A stretch of DNA of 64,000 nucleotides from the NCBI GenBank assembly GCA_002382085.1, contig DFZK01000012.1:248001-312000 (forward strand). Direction: 5' to 3'. Numbering within the stretch: position 1 is the stretch's first letter; each line of letters opens with the position of its first letter. Below are positions 16,779-25,342 of this stretch, piece after piece. The DNA comes from Sulfurospirillum sp. UBA4058 (GTDB lineage Bacteria > Campylobacterota > Campylobacteria > Campylobacterales > Sulfurospirillaceae). The position numbers were made by a program, and so were the translations under genes. The notes under the pieces are model-generated. The model was not told the DNA's origin and searched no databases. It worked only from the letters and a program-made list of their open reading frames with translations.

Positions 16779-17686
16779 CTCTCCAAAAAAAAGCAACCGT
16801 CGTTTCCAGTGCGACGGCGAGCGTTTTAATCATCGTCAAACTGTTTATCGGCTTGATGAGCGGCTCCGTTGCCGTTTTGGCTTCGGCGATCGACTCGGTT
16901 TTAGACCTCATCGTCTCCGCTTTTAATTATTTTGCGATTTTAAAATCCGAACAACCCGCCAACAAAACGTTCAATTACGGCAAAGGCAAAATCGAAGCCC
17001 TAGCCGCCGTGATCGAAGGTACGGTCATTAGCGTTTCGGGGCTTTTTATTTTCTATACGTCGATTAAAAAAGCAATCGTACATGAGCCTTTGGAGTATTT
17101 GGGAAGTTCCATCCTCGTGATGACGATCTCTTTGGTTTTGACGATCGCCTTGGTTGCATTTCTCAACTACGTCGCGAAAAAAACACGCAGTATGGTCGTC
17201 AAATCCGATGCGCTACACTATCAAACGGACGTCTTAAGCAACGGTGCGATTTTAATTTCGCTCGTTCTTATCCAGATAACACATTTTGAGTTGATCGACT
17301 CGATTATGGGCGTGGTCATTTCGATTTATATTATCCATTCGGCGTACGAGCTTATTAAAGACGGCGTCTATATTCTGCTAGACGCTTCTTTGGACGAAGA
17401 GATCGTAGAAAACATCCGCAACATCATCATCGCGGAAAAAGAGATCAGCGATTTTCACTACCTCAAAACACGTAAATCGGGCAATACCAATTTTGTCGAC
17501 GTTCATTTGGTCTTTAGCCCCGGTATATCGCTCTTGCGTGCGCACCATGCGGGAGATCGCATCGAAGAGAAGATCAAAGAACTGATCCCCAACGACGAAT
17601 GGGTCATCACCGCACACCTCGATCCTTACGACGATTCGGAAATGAACGATCGTATCGCGTCGTTCAAGATCGACGAGGATATGTAA
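16775..17686 (+). CDS. Cation diffusion facilitator (Fe/Zn exporter, FieF type)
   Basis: A 303-residue CDF exporter with six membrane helices in the first 210 residues and a cytosolic metal-sensing domain after that. Helix 2 carries the DSVLDLIVS pair of aspartates and helix 5 carries HYQTDVLSNG, the site expected for zinc/iron members. The C-terminal domain has HLVFSPGISLLRAHH and ITAHLDPYDD, whose histidines and aspartates bind bridging metal. It starts with GTG at four bases overlap with the deiminase gene. The neighbouring ferrous iron importer FeoAB faces it, so iron balance is one reading, but zinc or manganese export cannot be excluded. Confidence 0.88.
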   Translation: MTLQKKATVVSSATASVLIIVKLFIGLMSGSVAVLASAIDSVLDLIVSAFNYFAILKSEQPANKTFNYGKGKIEALAAVIEGTVISVSGLFIFYTSIKKAIVHEPLEYLGSSILVMTISLVLTIALVAFLNYVAKKTRSMVVKSDALHYQTDVLSNGAILISLVLIQITHFELIDSIMGVVISIYIIHSAYELIKDGVYILLDASLDEEIVENIRNIIIAEKEISDFHYLKTRKSGNTNFVDVHLVFSPGISLLRAHHAGDRIEEKIKELIPNDEWVITAHLDPYDDSEMNDRIASFKIDEDM

Positions 17687-17697
17687 CCGATCCCGTT

Positions 17698-19797
17698 TTA
17701 GCTTAACGCCAAGGTTATACGGTATCCGATAAAAGCTAAAATCCACGCGATGATCGTCGTAAAAACAAACAGATACGCCAAATATTTATAACCGCCGCTC
17801 TCTTTCGTAAAAACGATGGAAGCGGCAAGGCAGGGCAAATAAAACATCACAAAGATCATAAAAGAGACCGCCGATGCCAGCGGTATTTGCTTTTGAAGCT
17901 CCGCGATAAGGCTTTCGTTGCCCTCGTCCACGTCCGAGCCTAGCGCATACAAAACCCCTAACGTCGAAACGACGACCTCTTTAGCCGCCAATCCGGATTC
18001 CAAAGCTACCGTCATTTTCCAGTCAAATCCCAAAGGAGCAAACAACCAATCGGTCGATTTCCCGATTTTGCCTAAGAAACTTTTTTCCAAGAGAACTTTG
18101 GACTTTTCGTTTTCATACTCGACTTTTAAAGCCTCGTCGCTTGCTTGCTCGATCTTTTGATCGAAGGAAGCTGCAACGTCGGGATATTTGGGATAATTGC
18201 TCGCAAACCAGATCAACAAAGACGCCGCCAAGATAAACGTTCCCGCCTTTTGAAGGTACATAATCGCCTTGCTCACGACCGTATGCCAAATGAGCTTCAA
18301 CGAAGGCAAGCGGTATTTGGGCATTTCCATCACAAAAGGCTCGTCCGCGCCTTTAAAAACGAAAAGCTTCAAAAACTTTGCCGCTAAAAGCCCGATAAAC
18401 GCTCCGGCAAGATAAATCACGAACAAAGCGTTCCCCGCATGTTCTTGCCCGAAAAACGCTCCGGCGAACAACACGTAAACCGGAAGTTTCGCCCCGCAAC
18501 TCATAAAGCCGATGATAAAAAGCGTAATCAGTCGATCTTTATCGTTTTTGAGCGTACGTGCGCTCATATAGGCGGGAACCGAACAGCCAAATCCCGTCAC
18601 CAAGGGAATAAAACTCTTACCGTGAAGTCCGAAACGGTGGAAAAATCCGTCCAGTAAAAACGCGACGCGCGCCATATATCCGGTCGTCTCCAGCAAAGCG
18701 ATTCCCAAAAATAAGATGACGATATTGGGTAAGAACATCACGACCGCACCCACGCCTGAAATAGCACCGTCGGCGATGATAGAGCCTAGTTCGCCCTCCC
18801 CGAAAATCGTTTTGGCATAGTTGCCCAAGGCGACGAAAAATGCGTCAATCCAATCCATCGGAATCGAGCCTAACGTAAACGTCACTTGAAACAATCCCCA
18901 CATCAAAAAGAAAAAGATCGGAATGCCGTAAACGGGATGAATCAACACCGTGTCGATTTTTTGCGTCACGGTTTGCGAAGTGCATTTTTTACAGCTTAAA
19001 GTCTCCACGACCGCACCTTTGGCAAACGCGGCGCGTTCTTCGGCAAAAATTTCGGCGACGTCTTTGGTTTCGTAGTGAACGTAAAGATGCTCTAACGCCT
19101 CCTTTAAGTACGAAGAAAGCTCGACCCAAATGGGTTCTTCATGCATCTTACGATAGGTTGAGGGGTCTTCTTGCAGAAGTCTCAGGGCTATTTCACGCGA
19201 AGAAAGAGGCGAAGGATAGTGCTTACGGTCTAAAAACGAGGCAAGATTGCCGATCTCTTCTTCAACGACGTCACTGTAAATCAGTTTGGATTTTTCAAGC
19301 GGGAAAAGCGAAACGTCGATGGCGCGATTGAGGAGTTTCCCGATACCTTTTTTGGTTGCGGCGGAGACTTTGACGCACGGCACGCCCAAAATCGAACTGA
19401 GTTGTTCATGATCGATGCATTGACCTTCTTTGTGCGCTTCGTCCATCATATTGAGCGCAACGATCATTTTTTTGCCGAGCTCTAAAAGTTGCGTCGTCAA
19501 ATACAAATTGCGTTCTAAATTGGTTGCGTCCACGACGTTAATAATCAAGTCGTAATGTTCATGTTGTAAAAATTCTTTGGTGACGCGCTCGTCTTGCGTA
19601 TAGTCGTTTAGCGAATACGTACCGGGCAAATCGACGATTTTAATGGCATGCCCTTGTGCCGTAAAAGAGACCTCGGCTTTTTCAACCGTAACGCCCGAAA
19701 AATTTCCGACTTTAAGCCTCGCGTCGGCGATCGAGTTGATGAGCATACTTTTACCGACATTCGGTTGCCCCACAAGGGCGATAATCAATTCGCTCAT
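17698..19797 (-). CDS. feoB: Ferrous iron transporter FeoB
   Basis: A 699-residue GTPase-membrane fusion for Fe2+ import. The N-terminal G domain has G1 GQPNVGKS, G3 DLPGTYSL and G4 NMMDEA; the GDI-like helical region follows. The C-terminal part has about eight to ten membrane helices with two gate motifs, including the cysteine-containing GFGCSVPA (near residue 400) and GFMSCGAKLPVY (near residue 430). The gene overlaps feoA by four bases. It ends 12 bases from the convergent cation exporter, with no clear terminator between. Confidence 0.96.
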   Translation of the reverse strand: MSELIIALVGQPNVGKSMLINSIADARLKVGNFSGVTVEKAEVSFTAQGHAIKIVDLPGTYSLNDYTQDERVTKEFLQHEHYDLIINVVDATNLERNLYLTTQLLELGKKMIVALNMMDEAHKEGQCIDHEQLSSILGVPCVKVSAATKKGIGKLLNRAIDVSLFPLEKSKLIYSDVVEEEIGNLASFLDRKHYPSPLSSREIALRLLQEDPSTYRKMHEEPIWVELSSYLKEALEHLYVHYETKDVAEIFAEERAAFAKGAVVETLSCKKCTSQTVTQKIDTVLIHPVYGIPIFFFLMWGLFQVTFTLGSIPMDWIDAFFVALGNYAKTIFGEGELGSIIADGAISGVGAVVMFLPNIVILFLGIALLETTGYMARVAFLLDGFFHRFGLHGKSFIPLVTGFGCSVPAYMSARTLKNDKDRLITLFIIGFMSCGAKLPVYVLFAGAFFGQEHAGNALFVIYLAGAFIGLLAAKFLKLFVFKGADEPFVMEMPKYRLPSLKLIWHTVVSKAIMYLQKAGTFILAASLLIWFASNYPKYPDVAASFDQKIEQASDEALKVEYENEKSKVLLEKSFLGKIGKSTDWLFAPLGFDWKMTVALESGLAAKEVVVSTLGVLYALGSDVDEGNESLIAELQKQIPLASAVSFMIFVMFYLPCLAASIVFTKESGGYKYLAYLFVFTTIIAWILAFIGYRITLALS

Positions 19798-20021
19798 AGC
19801 GTCTCGATTCCGATGCGCTTGGCCTCTTCAAAGCGCAAGGCTAAAAGCGTCGTTCCGACTTCGATCTCCATCGTGCTTTTTGCCATACTCATGGCTTTGA
19901 CTTCCAAGAGGCTTCCTTTTCGAAGCCCTAACGAAAAAAGCCGCTGCTTGAGTTCTCCCTCGGCATCGATTGTTTTGACCTTGCCTTTTTCTCCGGCATT
20001 AAGATCCGAGAGTGCTTTCAT
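19794..20021 (-). CDS. feoA: FeoA, small partner of FeoB
   Basis: A 75-residue SH3-like protein (LSDLNAGEKGKVKTID, RLFSLGLRKGSLLEV, IEVGTTLLALRFEEAKRI) that matches FeoA. It is thought to assist FeoB in the cytosol. It is first in the leftward feoAB operon, with a four-base overlap at its end. Its start is 106 bases from the divergent carbamoylputrescine amidase gene; no clear Fur box was identified by eye in that gap. Confidence 0.92.
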   Translation of the reverse strand: MKALSDLNAGEKGKVKTIDAEGELKQRLFSLGLRKGSLLEVKAMSMAKSTMEIEVGTTLLALRFEEAKRIGIETL

Positions 20022-20085
20022 AATGTTCCTTCTTGATAATACTCATCAAAATTCTAAATTAAAACCGATTAAAAGCTCATTAATG

Positions 20086-20091
20086 TATAAT
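20086..20091 (+). promoter_or_regulatory. -10 box of aguB promoter
   Basis: TATAAT in TTAATGTATAATTAAA, 37 bases before the ATG; an AAGAGGATC ribosome site follows. Confidence 0.55.
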
Positions 20092-20127
20092 TAAACCCTA
20101 TAACCTAAGCGCACAAGAGGATCTTTT

Positions 20128-21000
20128 ATGAAAGTCGGACTCATCCAACACGCCATTGAAAGCACGTCAGAAAAAACCATAGCCAAAACCGTTTCACTCA
20201 TCGAAAAAGCCGCTCGTGAGGGCGCACAGCTGATCGTTTTGCAAGAGCTTCACCAAGACCGCTACTTTTGCGTCAACGAAGATGTCGCGTGTTTTGATCT
20301 TGCAAACAACTGGGAAGCAGACATCGCTTTTTGGTCAGGCATCGCCAAAGAAAACAACGTCGTTTTAGTCACATCTCTTTTTGAAAAACGCTCCGCTGGA
20401 CTTTACCACAACACCGCCGTCGTCTTTGAAAAAGATGGCACCATCGCTGGCAAATACCGCAAAATGCACATCCCCGACGACCCTGGATTTTACGAGAAAT
20501 TCTACTTCACCCCAGGTGACATGGGCTACAACCCCATCCAAACCAGTGTCGGCAAACTAGGACTTCTTGTCTGTTGGGATCAATGGTACCCCGAAGCCGC
20601 ACGCTTAATGGCGTTAAAAGGTGCAGAAATGCTCATCTACCCCACCGCCATCGGTTGGTTTGACGAAGATATGGAAGATGAAAAACGAAGACAATGCGAC
20701 GCATGGGAGACGATCCAGAGAGGTCACGCCATCGCAAATGGTTTACCGGTCATCAGCGTCAATCGTATCGGTAAAGAAGCAGACAACCACGGTGTACTTG
20801 ATGGCATCCGCTTCTGGGGCAACTCCTTTGTAGCAGGCCCCCAAGGCGAAATCATCGTGAGAGCCAGCCACGACCAAGAAGAAGTGCTCATCGTCGATAT
20901 AGACCTACAAAGAGGCGAACACGTCAGACGCATCTGGCCGTTTCTACGAGACCGCCGCATCGAAACTTACGGGGATTTGACGAAGCGATTTATCGACTAA
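20128..21000 (+). CDS. aguB: N-carbamoylputrescine amidase
   Basis: A 290-residue nitrilase-superfamily enzyme that converts N-carbamoylputrescine to putrescine. The Glu-Lys-Cys triad is visible in VLQELHQDRYF (near residue 42), YRKMHIPDDPGF (near residue 115) and LLVCWDQWYPEAAR (near residue 150). HIPDDPGFYEKFYFTPGD is characteristic of this subfamily. With the agmatine deiminase at 15783 it completes agmatine-to-putrescine conversion; arginine decarboxylase is not in the window. Its codon use contains more AGA/AGG arginine and CTA/CTT leucine than neighbouring genes, which could indicate a different history. A strong terminator follows. Confidence 0.94.
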   Translation: MKVGLIQHAIESTSEKTIAKTVSLIEKAAREGAQLIVLQELHQDRYFCVNEDVACFDLANNWEADIAFWSGIAKENNVVLVTSLFEKRSAGLYHNTAVVFEKDGTIAGKYRKMHIPDDPGFYEKFYFTPGDMGYNPIQTSVGKLGLLVCWDQWYPEAARLMALKGAEMLIYPTAIGWFDEDMEDEKRRQCDAWETIQRGHAIANGLPVISVNRIGKEADNHGVLDGIRFWGNSFVAGPQGEIIVRASHDQEEVLIVDIDLQRGEHVRRIWPFLRDRRIETYGDLTKRFID

Positions 21001-21058
21001 ACCTTTTTACATGTAGATTTTTTGAAATAAATCTAAAAAATGATCATATCGAAAACAA

Positions 21059-21090
21059 AACTCTAAAAAACATTTGAGTTTTTTAGAGTT
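21059..21090 (+). terminator. Rho-independent terminator after aguB
   Basis: Perfect 13-base arms AACTCTAAAAAAC and GTTTTTTAGAGTT with loop ATTTGA. It separates aguB from the AT-rich acyltransferase region. Confidence 0.75.
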
Positions 21091-21134
21091 TAACATATTT
21101 AATTTTTATCATACTAAAAAAGGTTTGAATCATA

Positions 21135-21163
21135 TTGACAAAGATATAGCGTTATGATAGAAT
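21135..21163 (+). promoter_or_regulatory. Sigma-70 promoter of the MBOAT gene
   Basis: TTGACA (21135-21140) and TAGAAT (21158-21163) are separated by 17 bases, about 40 bases before the ATG at 21204. A full -35 is rare among the promoters of this window. Confidence 0.55.
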
Positions 21164-21203
21164 CAAAAACAATCATCGTCATAATTTGGGTATAGTTGAA
21201 TGC

Positions 21204-22721
21204 ATGCTTTTTAATTCTTATGAATTTATATTTTTATTTCTTCCCGTAACACTAATATTATATTTTTTTCTATCGAAAATTAAATTTTTATTGGCTTCTA
21301 AAGCTTGGCTAGTATTTACTTCTTTATTCTTTTATAGCTGGTGGGATATTGTTTACTTACCTCTCATTTTAGGATCGATTCTTTTTAATTTTACTATCGG
21401 ATCAGCCTTTTCACATAAGACCATAAAAAATACTACGTGTAAATCTTGTAAAAAATCTATTTTAGTATTTGGTATCGTTACAAATTTAGCTCTTTTAGGC
21501 TATTTCAAATATACCAATTTCTTCATTTCCAATATTAATTCACTTTTTAATGCAAATATATTAATACCTCAAATTATTCTGCCCCTTGGCATTAGCTTTT
21601 TTACATTTACGCAAATTGCTTATTTGGTCGATACGTATAAAGGCGAAGTTAAAGAAATGGATTATCTAAACTATACTCTTTTTGTAACTTTTTTCCCTCA
21701 CTTATTAGCCGGCCCCATTTTACATCATAAAGAAATGATCCCTCAATTTAATAATAAAAAAAGCAAACTCCTAAATTATAAAAACTTATCAACAGGGCTT
21801 TTTTTGTTTTCAATAGGTCTATTTAAAAAAGTAGGTATTGCCGATCGCTTTGCCGAATGGGCAAATATTGGATTTGAGAATACGGAAATGCTCTCTTTTT
21901 TTGAAGCATGGACGACAAGCCTAAGCTATACTTTCCAGCTCTATTTCGATTTTAGCGGTTATACGGATATGGCACTTGGAGTAGCATTGATGTTTAATAT
22001 TCAACTCCCCGTCAATTTTAACTCACCGTATAAAGCATTAAATATTCAAGACTTTTGGCGTCGATGGCATATAACGCTTAGTCGATTTCTAAGAGATTAT
22101 ATCTATATAGCACTTGGAGGCAACCGTAACGGTAAGCTCCGTACGTATATCAATTTATTTACTGTATTTTTAATTGGCGGATTTTGGCATGGTGCAAGCT
22201 GGATGTTTATCATATGGGGAAGTATGCACGGTGCGGCTATTGTTATTCATAGATATTGGAATGATAATTTAAAACCTTTTTTTAAAACGATTATCGGAAA
22301 ATCAAAAGATGATCTTTTCGGTCAATATACAAATATCGTAGCATGGTTTATCACATTTAATTTTATTAATTTAACTTGGATATTTTTCAGAGCAAAAGAT
22401 TTAACGAAAGCTACAGATATTATCAGTGGAATGTTTGGATTCAACGGTATCGTTTTAAGCGAAAAATATTTTGTGAAATTTTCATTTCTGCGCTCATTTG
22501 TTATCGATCATCCAAAATTATTTGCCGTGAGTGCTGTAGAAAGTAATACGATTATTTATCTTCTGCTCGGTTTTATTGTGGTTTTAATGCTTCAAAATTC
22601 TAATGAAAAAACAAATTGCTTTCGACCAAGCAAAATCAATTTATTTTTTATGCTATCTATTCTTATTTATTCGATTTTTAATCTTTCTACCGTAAGCGAA
22701 TTTTTGTACTTTAATTTTTAG
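21204..22721 (+). CDS. MBOAT-family O-acyltransferase (AlgI/DltB type)
   Basis: The start MLFNSYEFIFLFLPV at 21204 is chosen because most family members begin this way; a TTG six codons upstream is in frame but unlikely. The 505-residue protein has about ten membrane helices, the DFWRRWHITLSRFLRDY block (near residue 280), ALGGNRNG, and the catalytic histidine in GGFWHGASW (near residue 325). Such proteins move an acyl group, usually acetyl, across the inner membrane onto a surface polysaccharide or peptidoglycan, handing it to an SGNH partner, which is the next gene. Strongly AT-rich codon use (AAT, TTA, ATA) compared with neighbours suggests horizontal origin. Confidence 0.93.
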   Translation: MLFNSYEFIFLFLPVTLILYFFLSKIKFLLASKAWLVFTSLFFYSWWDIVYLPLILGSILFNFTIGSAFSHKTIKNTTCKSCKKSILVFGIVTNLALLGYFKYTNFFISNINSLFNANILIPQIILPLGISFFTFTQIAYLVDTYKGEVKEMDYLNYTLFVTFFPHLLAGPILHHKEMIPQFNNKKSKLLNYKNLSTGLFLFSIGLFKKVGIADRFAEWANIGFENTEMLSFFEAWTTSLSYTFQLYFDFSGYTDMALGVALMFNIQLPVNFNSPYKALNIQDFWRRWHITLSRFLRDYIYIALGGNRNGKLRTYINLFTVFLIGGFWHGASWMFIIWGSMHGAAIVIHRYWNDNLKPFFKTIIGKSKDDLFGQYTNIVAWFITFNFINLTWIFFRAKDLTKATDIISGMFGFNGIVLSEKYFVKFSFLRSFVIDHPKLFAVSAVESNTIIYLLLGFIVVLMLQNSNEKTNCFRPSKINLFFMLSILIYSIFNLSTVSEFLYFNF

Positions 22722-22730
22722 GATCATTAT

Positions 22731-23873
22731 TTGGGATATAGAAAATATACTTTCATAGCTCTTGGTATGTTACTTATAATTTTGCTCTACAATGCGTTTG
22801 TGTGGCATTTTTATACACAACAATGGTTTACATCTTCATCCGTTCATGTCGGTGATTTGAGTCGATTAGGATATATGCCAGATGCTGCCCATCCGAGGAA
22901 AACTTTGGTCGATCTCCCCATAACGCATAAAGAAACAACAAATTTCAACTTAGACGAGAAAGCTGAAATCGTAGTTATTGGCGATTCTTTTGCAAGTGGT
23001 GTAGCCGGTGGAAAAAATCCGAGTTTTACGGACTACATAGCAAGCCAATATAATAAAACTGTACTTAATATCGGTGAATTGCCATCAACCTCTAACTATA
23101 TAGAAACCGTTGCGCTTTTAGCTAACAGCGGTTTTTTTAAAGCTATAGGAACAAAAATCGTTATTATAGAATCAACACAAAGGCAGTTAGCACGAAGATT
23201 CGCCGTACTGATAAATTTTGATAAAAACGAATCACTGGAATCTATTATAAAAATATACGGCATTAATCAAAAACTTTTAGACTATAATAATTCTCATATG
23301 CCCATATCTAATCTTCAAAATAATAGTGACGACAACGCTGCCATCAAACATAATAAAATCACTTTCATCAATAATGGAAATTTCAAATTTGCTATCAATA
23401 AAATTATTTATCTTTTTTCAGATTCAAGTCCTCTCACGAATGTCGTTATTAAAGATTTAAATCAATCATTATTTAGCACTCACATGGATAAAAAACTTCT
23501 CAATTTTCAAAGAGATATTTATATGAAAGATATTCAAGATGTCAATAATGTACAAAAAATCAATGCTAACCTAAATCAACTATCCAGAATTTTAAAAAAA
23601 GAAAATATCATACTTGCTTTTATGCCCGTCGCTTCAAAATACATCATTTATGAACCTTATATTATCAATAATAATTTGCCAAAAGATAATTTTTTCTCAA
23701 TCTTAAACAGCCAATCTAGAGAATATGCCTTAATAGATACAAAAAAAATTTTAGATAGAGAAATGCCAATCAAAGATCTCTATTATGGGGACGATACGCA
23801 TTGGAGTTATATTGCTTCAGATATCGTCATATCGTCCCAAGAATTTAAAGAACTTTTCCCGAAAAAAGAATAA
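22731..23873 (+). CDS. SGNH-hydrolase-like O-acetyltransferase partner (AlgX/AlgJ-like)
   Basis: A 380-residue protein starting at TTG, nine bases after the MBOAT stop, with AGGA as ribosome site. One N-terminal membrane helix (near residues 7 to 25) anchors a periplasmic domain. The GDSFASG block near residue 85 supplies the nucleophilic serine, and DDTHWS near residue 350 supplies the aspartate-histidine pair, the arrangement seen in AlgX, AlgJ and related acetyltransferases. It probably receives the acyl group carried across by the MBOAT protein. The acceptor polymer is unknown, as no polysaccharide genes adjoin. AT-rich like its partner. Confidence 0.85.
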   Translation: MGYRKYTFIALGMLLIILLYNAFVWHFYTQQWFTSSSVHVGDLSRLGYMPDAAHPRKTLVDLPITHKETTNFNLDEKAEIVVIGDSFASGVAGGKNPSFTDYIASQYNKTVLNIGELPSTSNYIETVALLANSGFFKAIGTKIVIIESTQRQLARRFAVLINFDKNESLESIIKIYGINQKLLDYNNSHMPISNLQNNSDDNAAIKHNKITFINNGNFKFAINKIIYLFSDSSPLTNVVIKDLNQSLFSTHMDKKLLNFQRDIYMKDIQDVNNVQKINANLNQLSRILKKENIILAFMPVASKYIIYEPYIINNNLPKDNFFSILNSQSREYALIDTKKILDREMPIKDLYYGDDTHWSYIASDIVISSQEFKELFPKKE

Positions 23874-24062
23874 ACCAATTTCGATTTTAAAACCGTTTTT
23901 TTCGATTTCGCATAGAGTTTGCTATTGGTCAAGGTTTAGAAATGGGGTACAAGCCTTAATATCGGCATCTCTACATTTTGTAAAGCATTCACTTTCATAT
24001 TATCGTTATATTTTAAATTATATTACGATACAATACGTTTCATCACCCTAAGGAGTAGTACG

Positions 24063-24224
24063 ATGAGTGAAGTTTACTCTATCTTTTTGTCCGCCGTTTT
24101 TTCAAGTTTTATCGTCACATTGGGCATTGCAACGCTCATCGGTACGGTGTATTATCTGACGTATAAATGCTTTGCTTCGTATATTTCGTTTGACAAAATC
24201 GCGCAAGCCGGAAAGAAAAAATAA
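24063..24224 (+). CDS. 53-residue single-pass membrane protein
   Basis: ATG at 24063 follows a perfect-spaced AAGGAGTAG, and the frame ends with TAA at 24222-24224. The peptide has one hydrophobic helix (about residues 6 to 34, FSSFIVTLGIATLIGTVYYL) and a short basic tail ending KIAQAGKKK. A -10-like TACAAT lies at 24029-24034. The good ribosome site, promoter and normal GC content argue that it is real, although it was too short for simple gene callers. I do not recognise it; it is followed after 109 bases by the di-Mop gene, which has its own promoter. The 189 bases before it, after the SGNH gene, hold no other feature I can see. Confidence 0.65.
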   Translation: MSEVYSIFLSAVFSSFIVTLGIATLIGTVYYLTYKCFASYISFDKIAQAGKKK

Positions 24225-24252
24225 CGACGTCTTTTTGTGGTTTCGTTAGCAA

Positions 24253-24282
24253 TTGACATTACATATCCGTCCGTGACATAAT
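24253..24282 (+). promoter_or_regulatory. Promoter of the di-Mop gene
   Basis: TTGACA (24253-24258) and CATAAT (24277-24282), 18 bases apart, about 50 bases before the ATG at 24334. Confidence 0.5.
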
Positions 24283-24333
24283 TCCGACAAGTATTAAGTT
24301 TTGGCTTGATCAACACACTCAAAGGAGTTAGAC

Positions 24334-24759
24334 ATGAAGATTAGTGCACGAAATCAAATTTTAGGAAAAATCGTAGAAGTTAAAAAAGGCCCCGTAAACA
24401 GCGAAGTCATCGTGACTCCCGCAAGCGGCGAAAAAATTGTTTCCGTTATTACCAACGATGCGGTTGAAACGCTTGACTTGAAAGCGGGAAAAGAGGTCGT
24501 TTGTATTTTCAAAGCGCAAAGCGTTTTATTGGCAAAAGCGGACATCGCACTCGCCGTCAGCGCACGCAATAAAATCAAAGGAACCGTCACGGAGATTAAA
24601 AACGGAGCGGTCAATTGTGAAGTCGTCATCGCGACGCCTGCGGGCATCGTCGTGACCGCCATCGTTACCGAAGATGCAAAACAAGAGCTCTCTTTAGCTA
24701 AAGGCGACAGCGTTTACGCCATCATCAAAGCTTCCAATATTTTAGTCGGCGTTAATTAA
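24334..24759 (+). CDS. Tandem Mop-domain molybdate-binding protein
   Basis: A 141-residue cytosolic protein made of two Mop (TOBE-type) repeats, about residues 1-68 and 73-141. Each opens with ISARNQILGKIVEVKKG or VSARNKIKGTVTEIKNG and contains a glycine-rich turn and a final KAS/KAQ-x-LL strand. Such di-Mop proteins (molbindins) store or buffer molybdate or tungstate as oligomers. No other molybdate gene is nearby. An AAAGGAG ribosome site precedes the ATG. Its last eight bases overlap the convergent NUDIX gene. Confidence 0.92.
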   Translation: MKISARNQILGKIVEVKKGPVNSEVIVTPASGEKIVSVITNDAVETLDLKAGKEVVCIFKAQSVLLAKADIALAVSARNKIKGTVTEIKNGAVNCEVVIATPAGIVVTAIVTEDAKQELSLAKGDSVYAIIKASNILVGVN

Positions 24760-25339
24760 CAAGCGTTTTTGTAGGCTCATACGTTTTAAAGTACCACATC
24801 AGCGCAAACATTAGCCCTGATGTGGTCGCGATACTCTCGTCAAACATAAACTCGATCGTTTCTTCCCGTTTCAAATAAATCACTTCAATATTTTCATTGT
24901 CGATTCCGCCGCCTTCGTTGACTTTCATACTCTCGTCCAAAACGACGTAATAAAGCGTCTGACGACCTCCCGCGAAGCCCACCGCCGTGTAAAACGACGA
25001 AATTTTTTCGATTTGATTCAAAGGTACGTCATAACCCGTCTCTTCTAAAATCTCTTCTTGTGCGATTTCGATCAGACTTTTGTCTTTATCGACGATGCCC
25101 GCGCACAATTCGTACGTAAATCCGTCATGATTTTTAAGATAAATGGAAGGGCGAAACTGTTTGACGAATACGAAAGAGTCTAAGGCTTTATGGTAAAGTA
25201 AAATGGCAACGCTATTATGCGTATCGACGATATCCCAACGTTTTTCGACATTGTTGTGCATGTAGTACATGCTTTTAGGTTTAATATAACACGAATCGAT
25301 ACACTCCTCGATTTTGAGCACCTCAATCGTATGGTCCAT
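24752..25339 (-). CDS. NUDIX hydrolase, nucleoside-diphosphate sugar type
   Basis: A 195-residue NUDIX hydrolase. The NUDIX box is present near residues 80 to 103 (GIVDKDKSLIEIAQEEILEE followed by TGY), although the usual arginine of REuxEExGu is glutamine/glutamate here. Preceding residues FVKQFRPSIYL and the following SSFYTAVGFAGGRQTLYYVV resemble ADP-ribose or UDP-sugar pyrophosphatases such as NUDT14. It is three bases downstream of corA in the leftward direction and probably cotranscribed. Confidence 0.85.
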   Translation of the reverse strand: MDHTIEVLKIEECIDSCYIKPKSMYYMHNNVEKRWDIVDTHNSVAILLYHKALDSFVFVKQFRPSIYLKNHDGFTYELCAGIVDKDKSLIEIAQEEILEETGYDVPLNQIEKISSFYTAVGFAGGRQTLYYVVLDESMKVNEGGGIDNENIEVIYLKREETIEFMFDESIATTSGLMFALMWYFKTYEPTKTLVN

Positions 25340-25342
25340 TGC

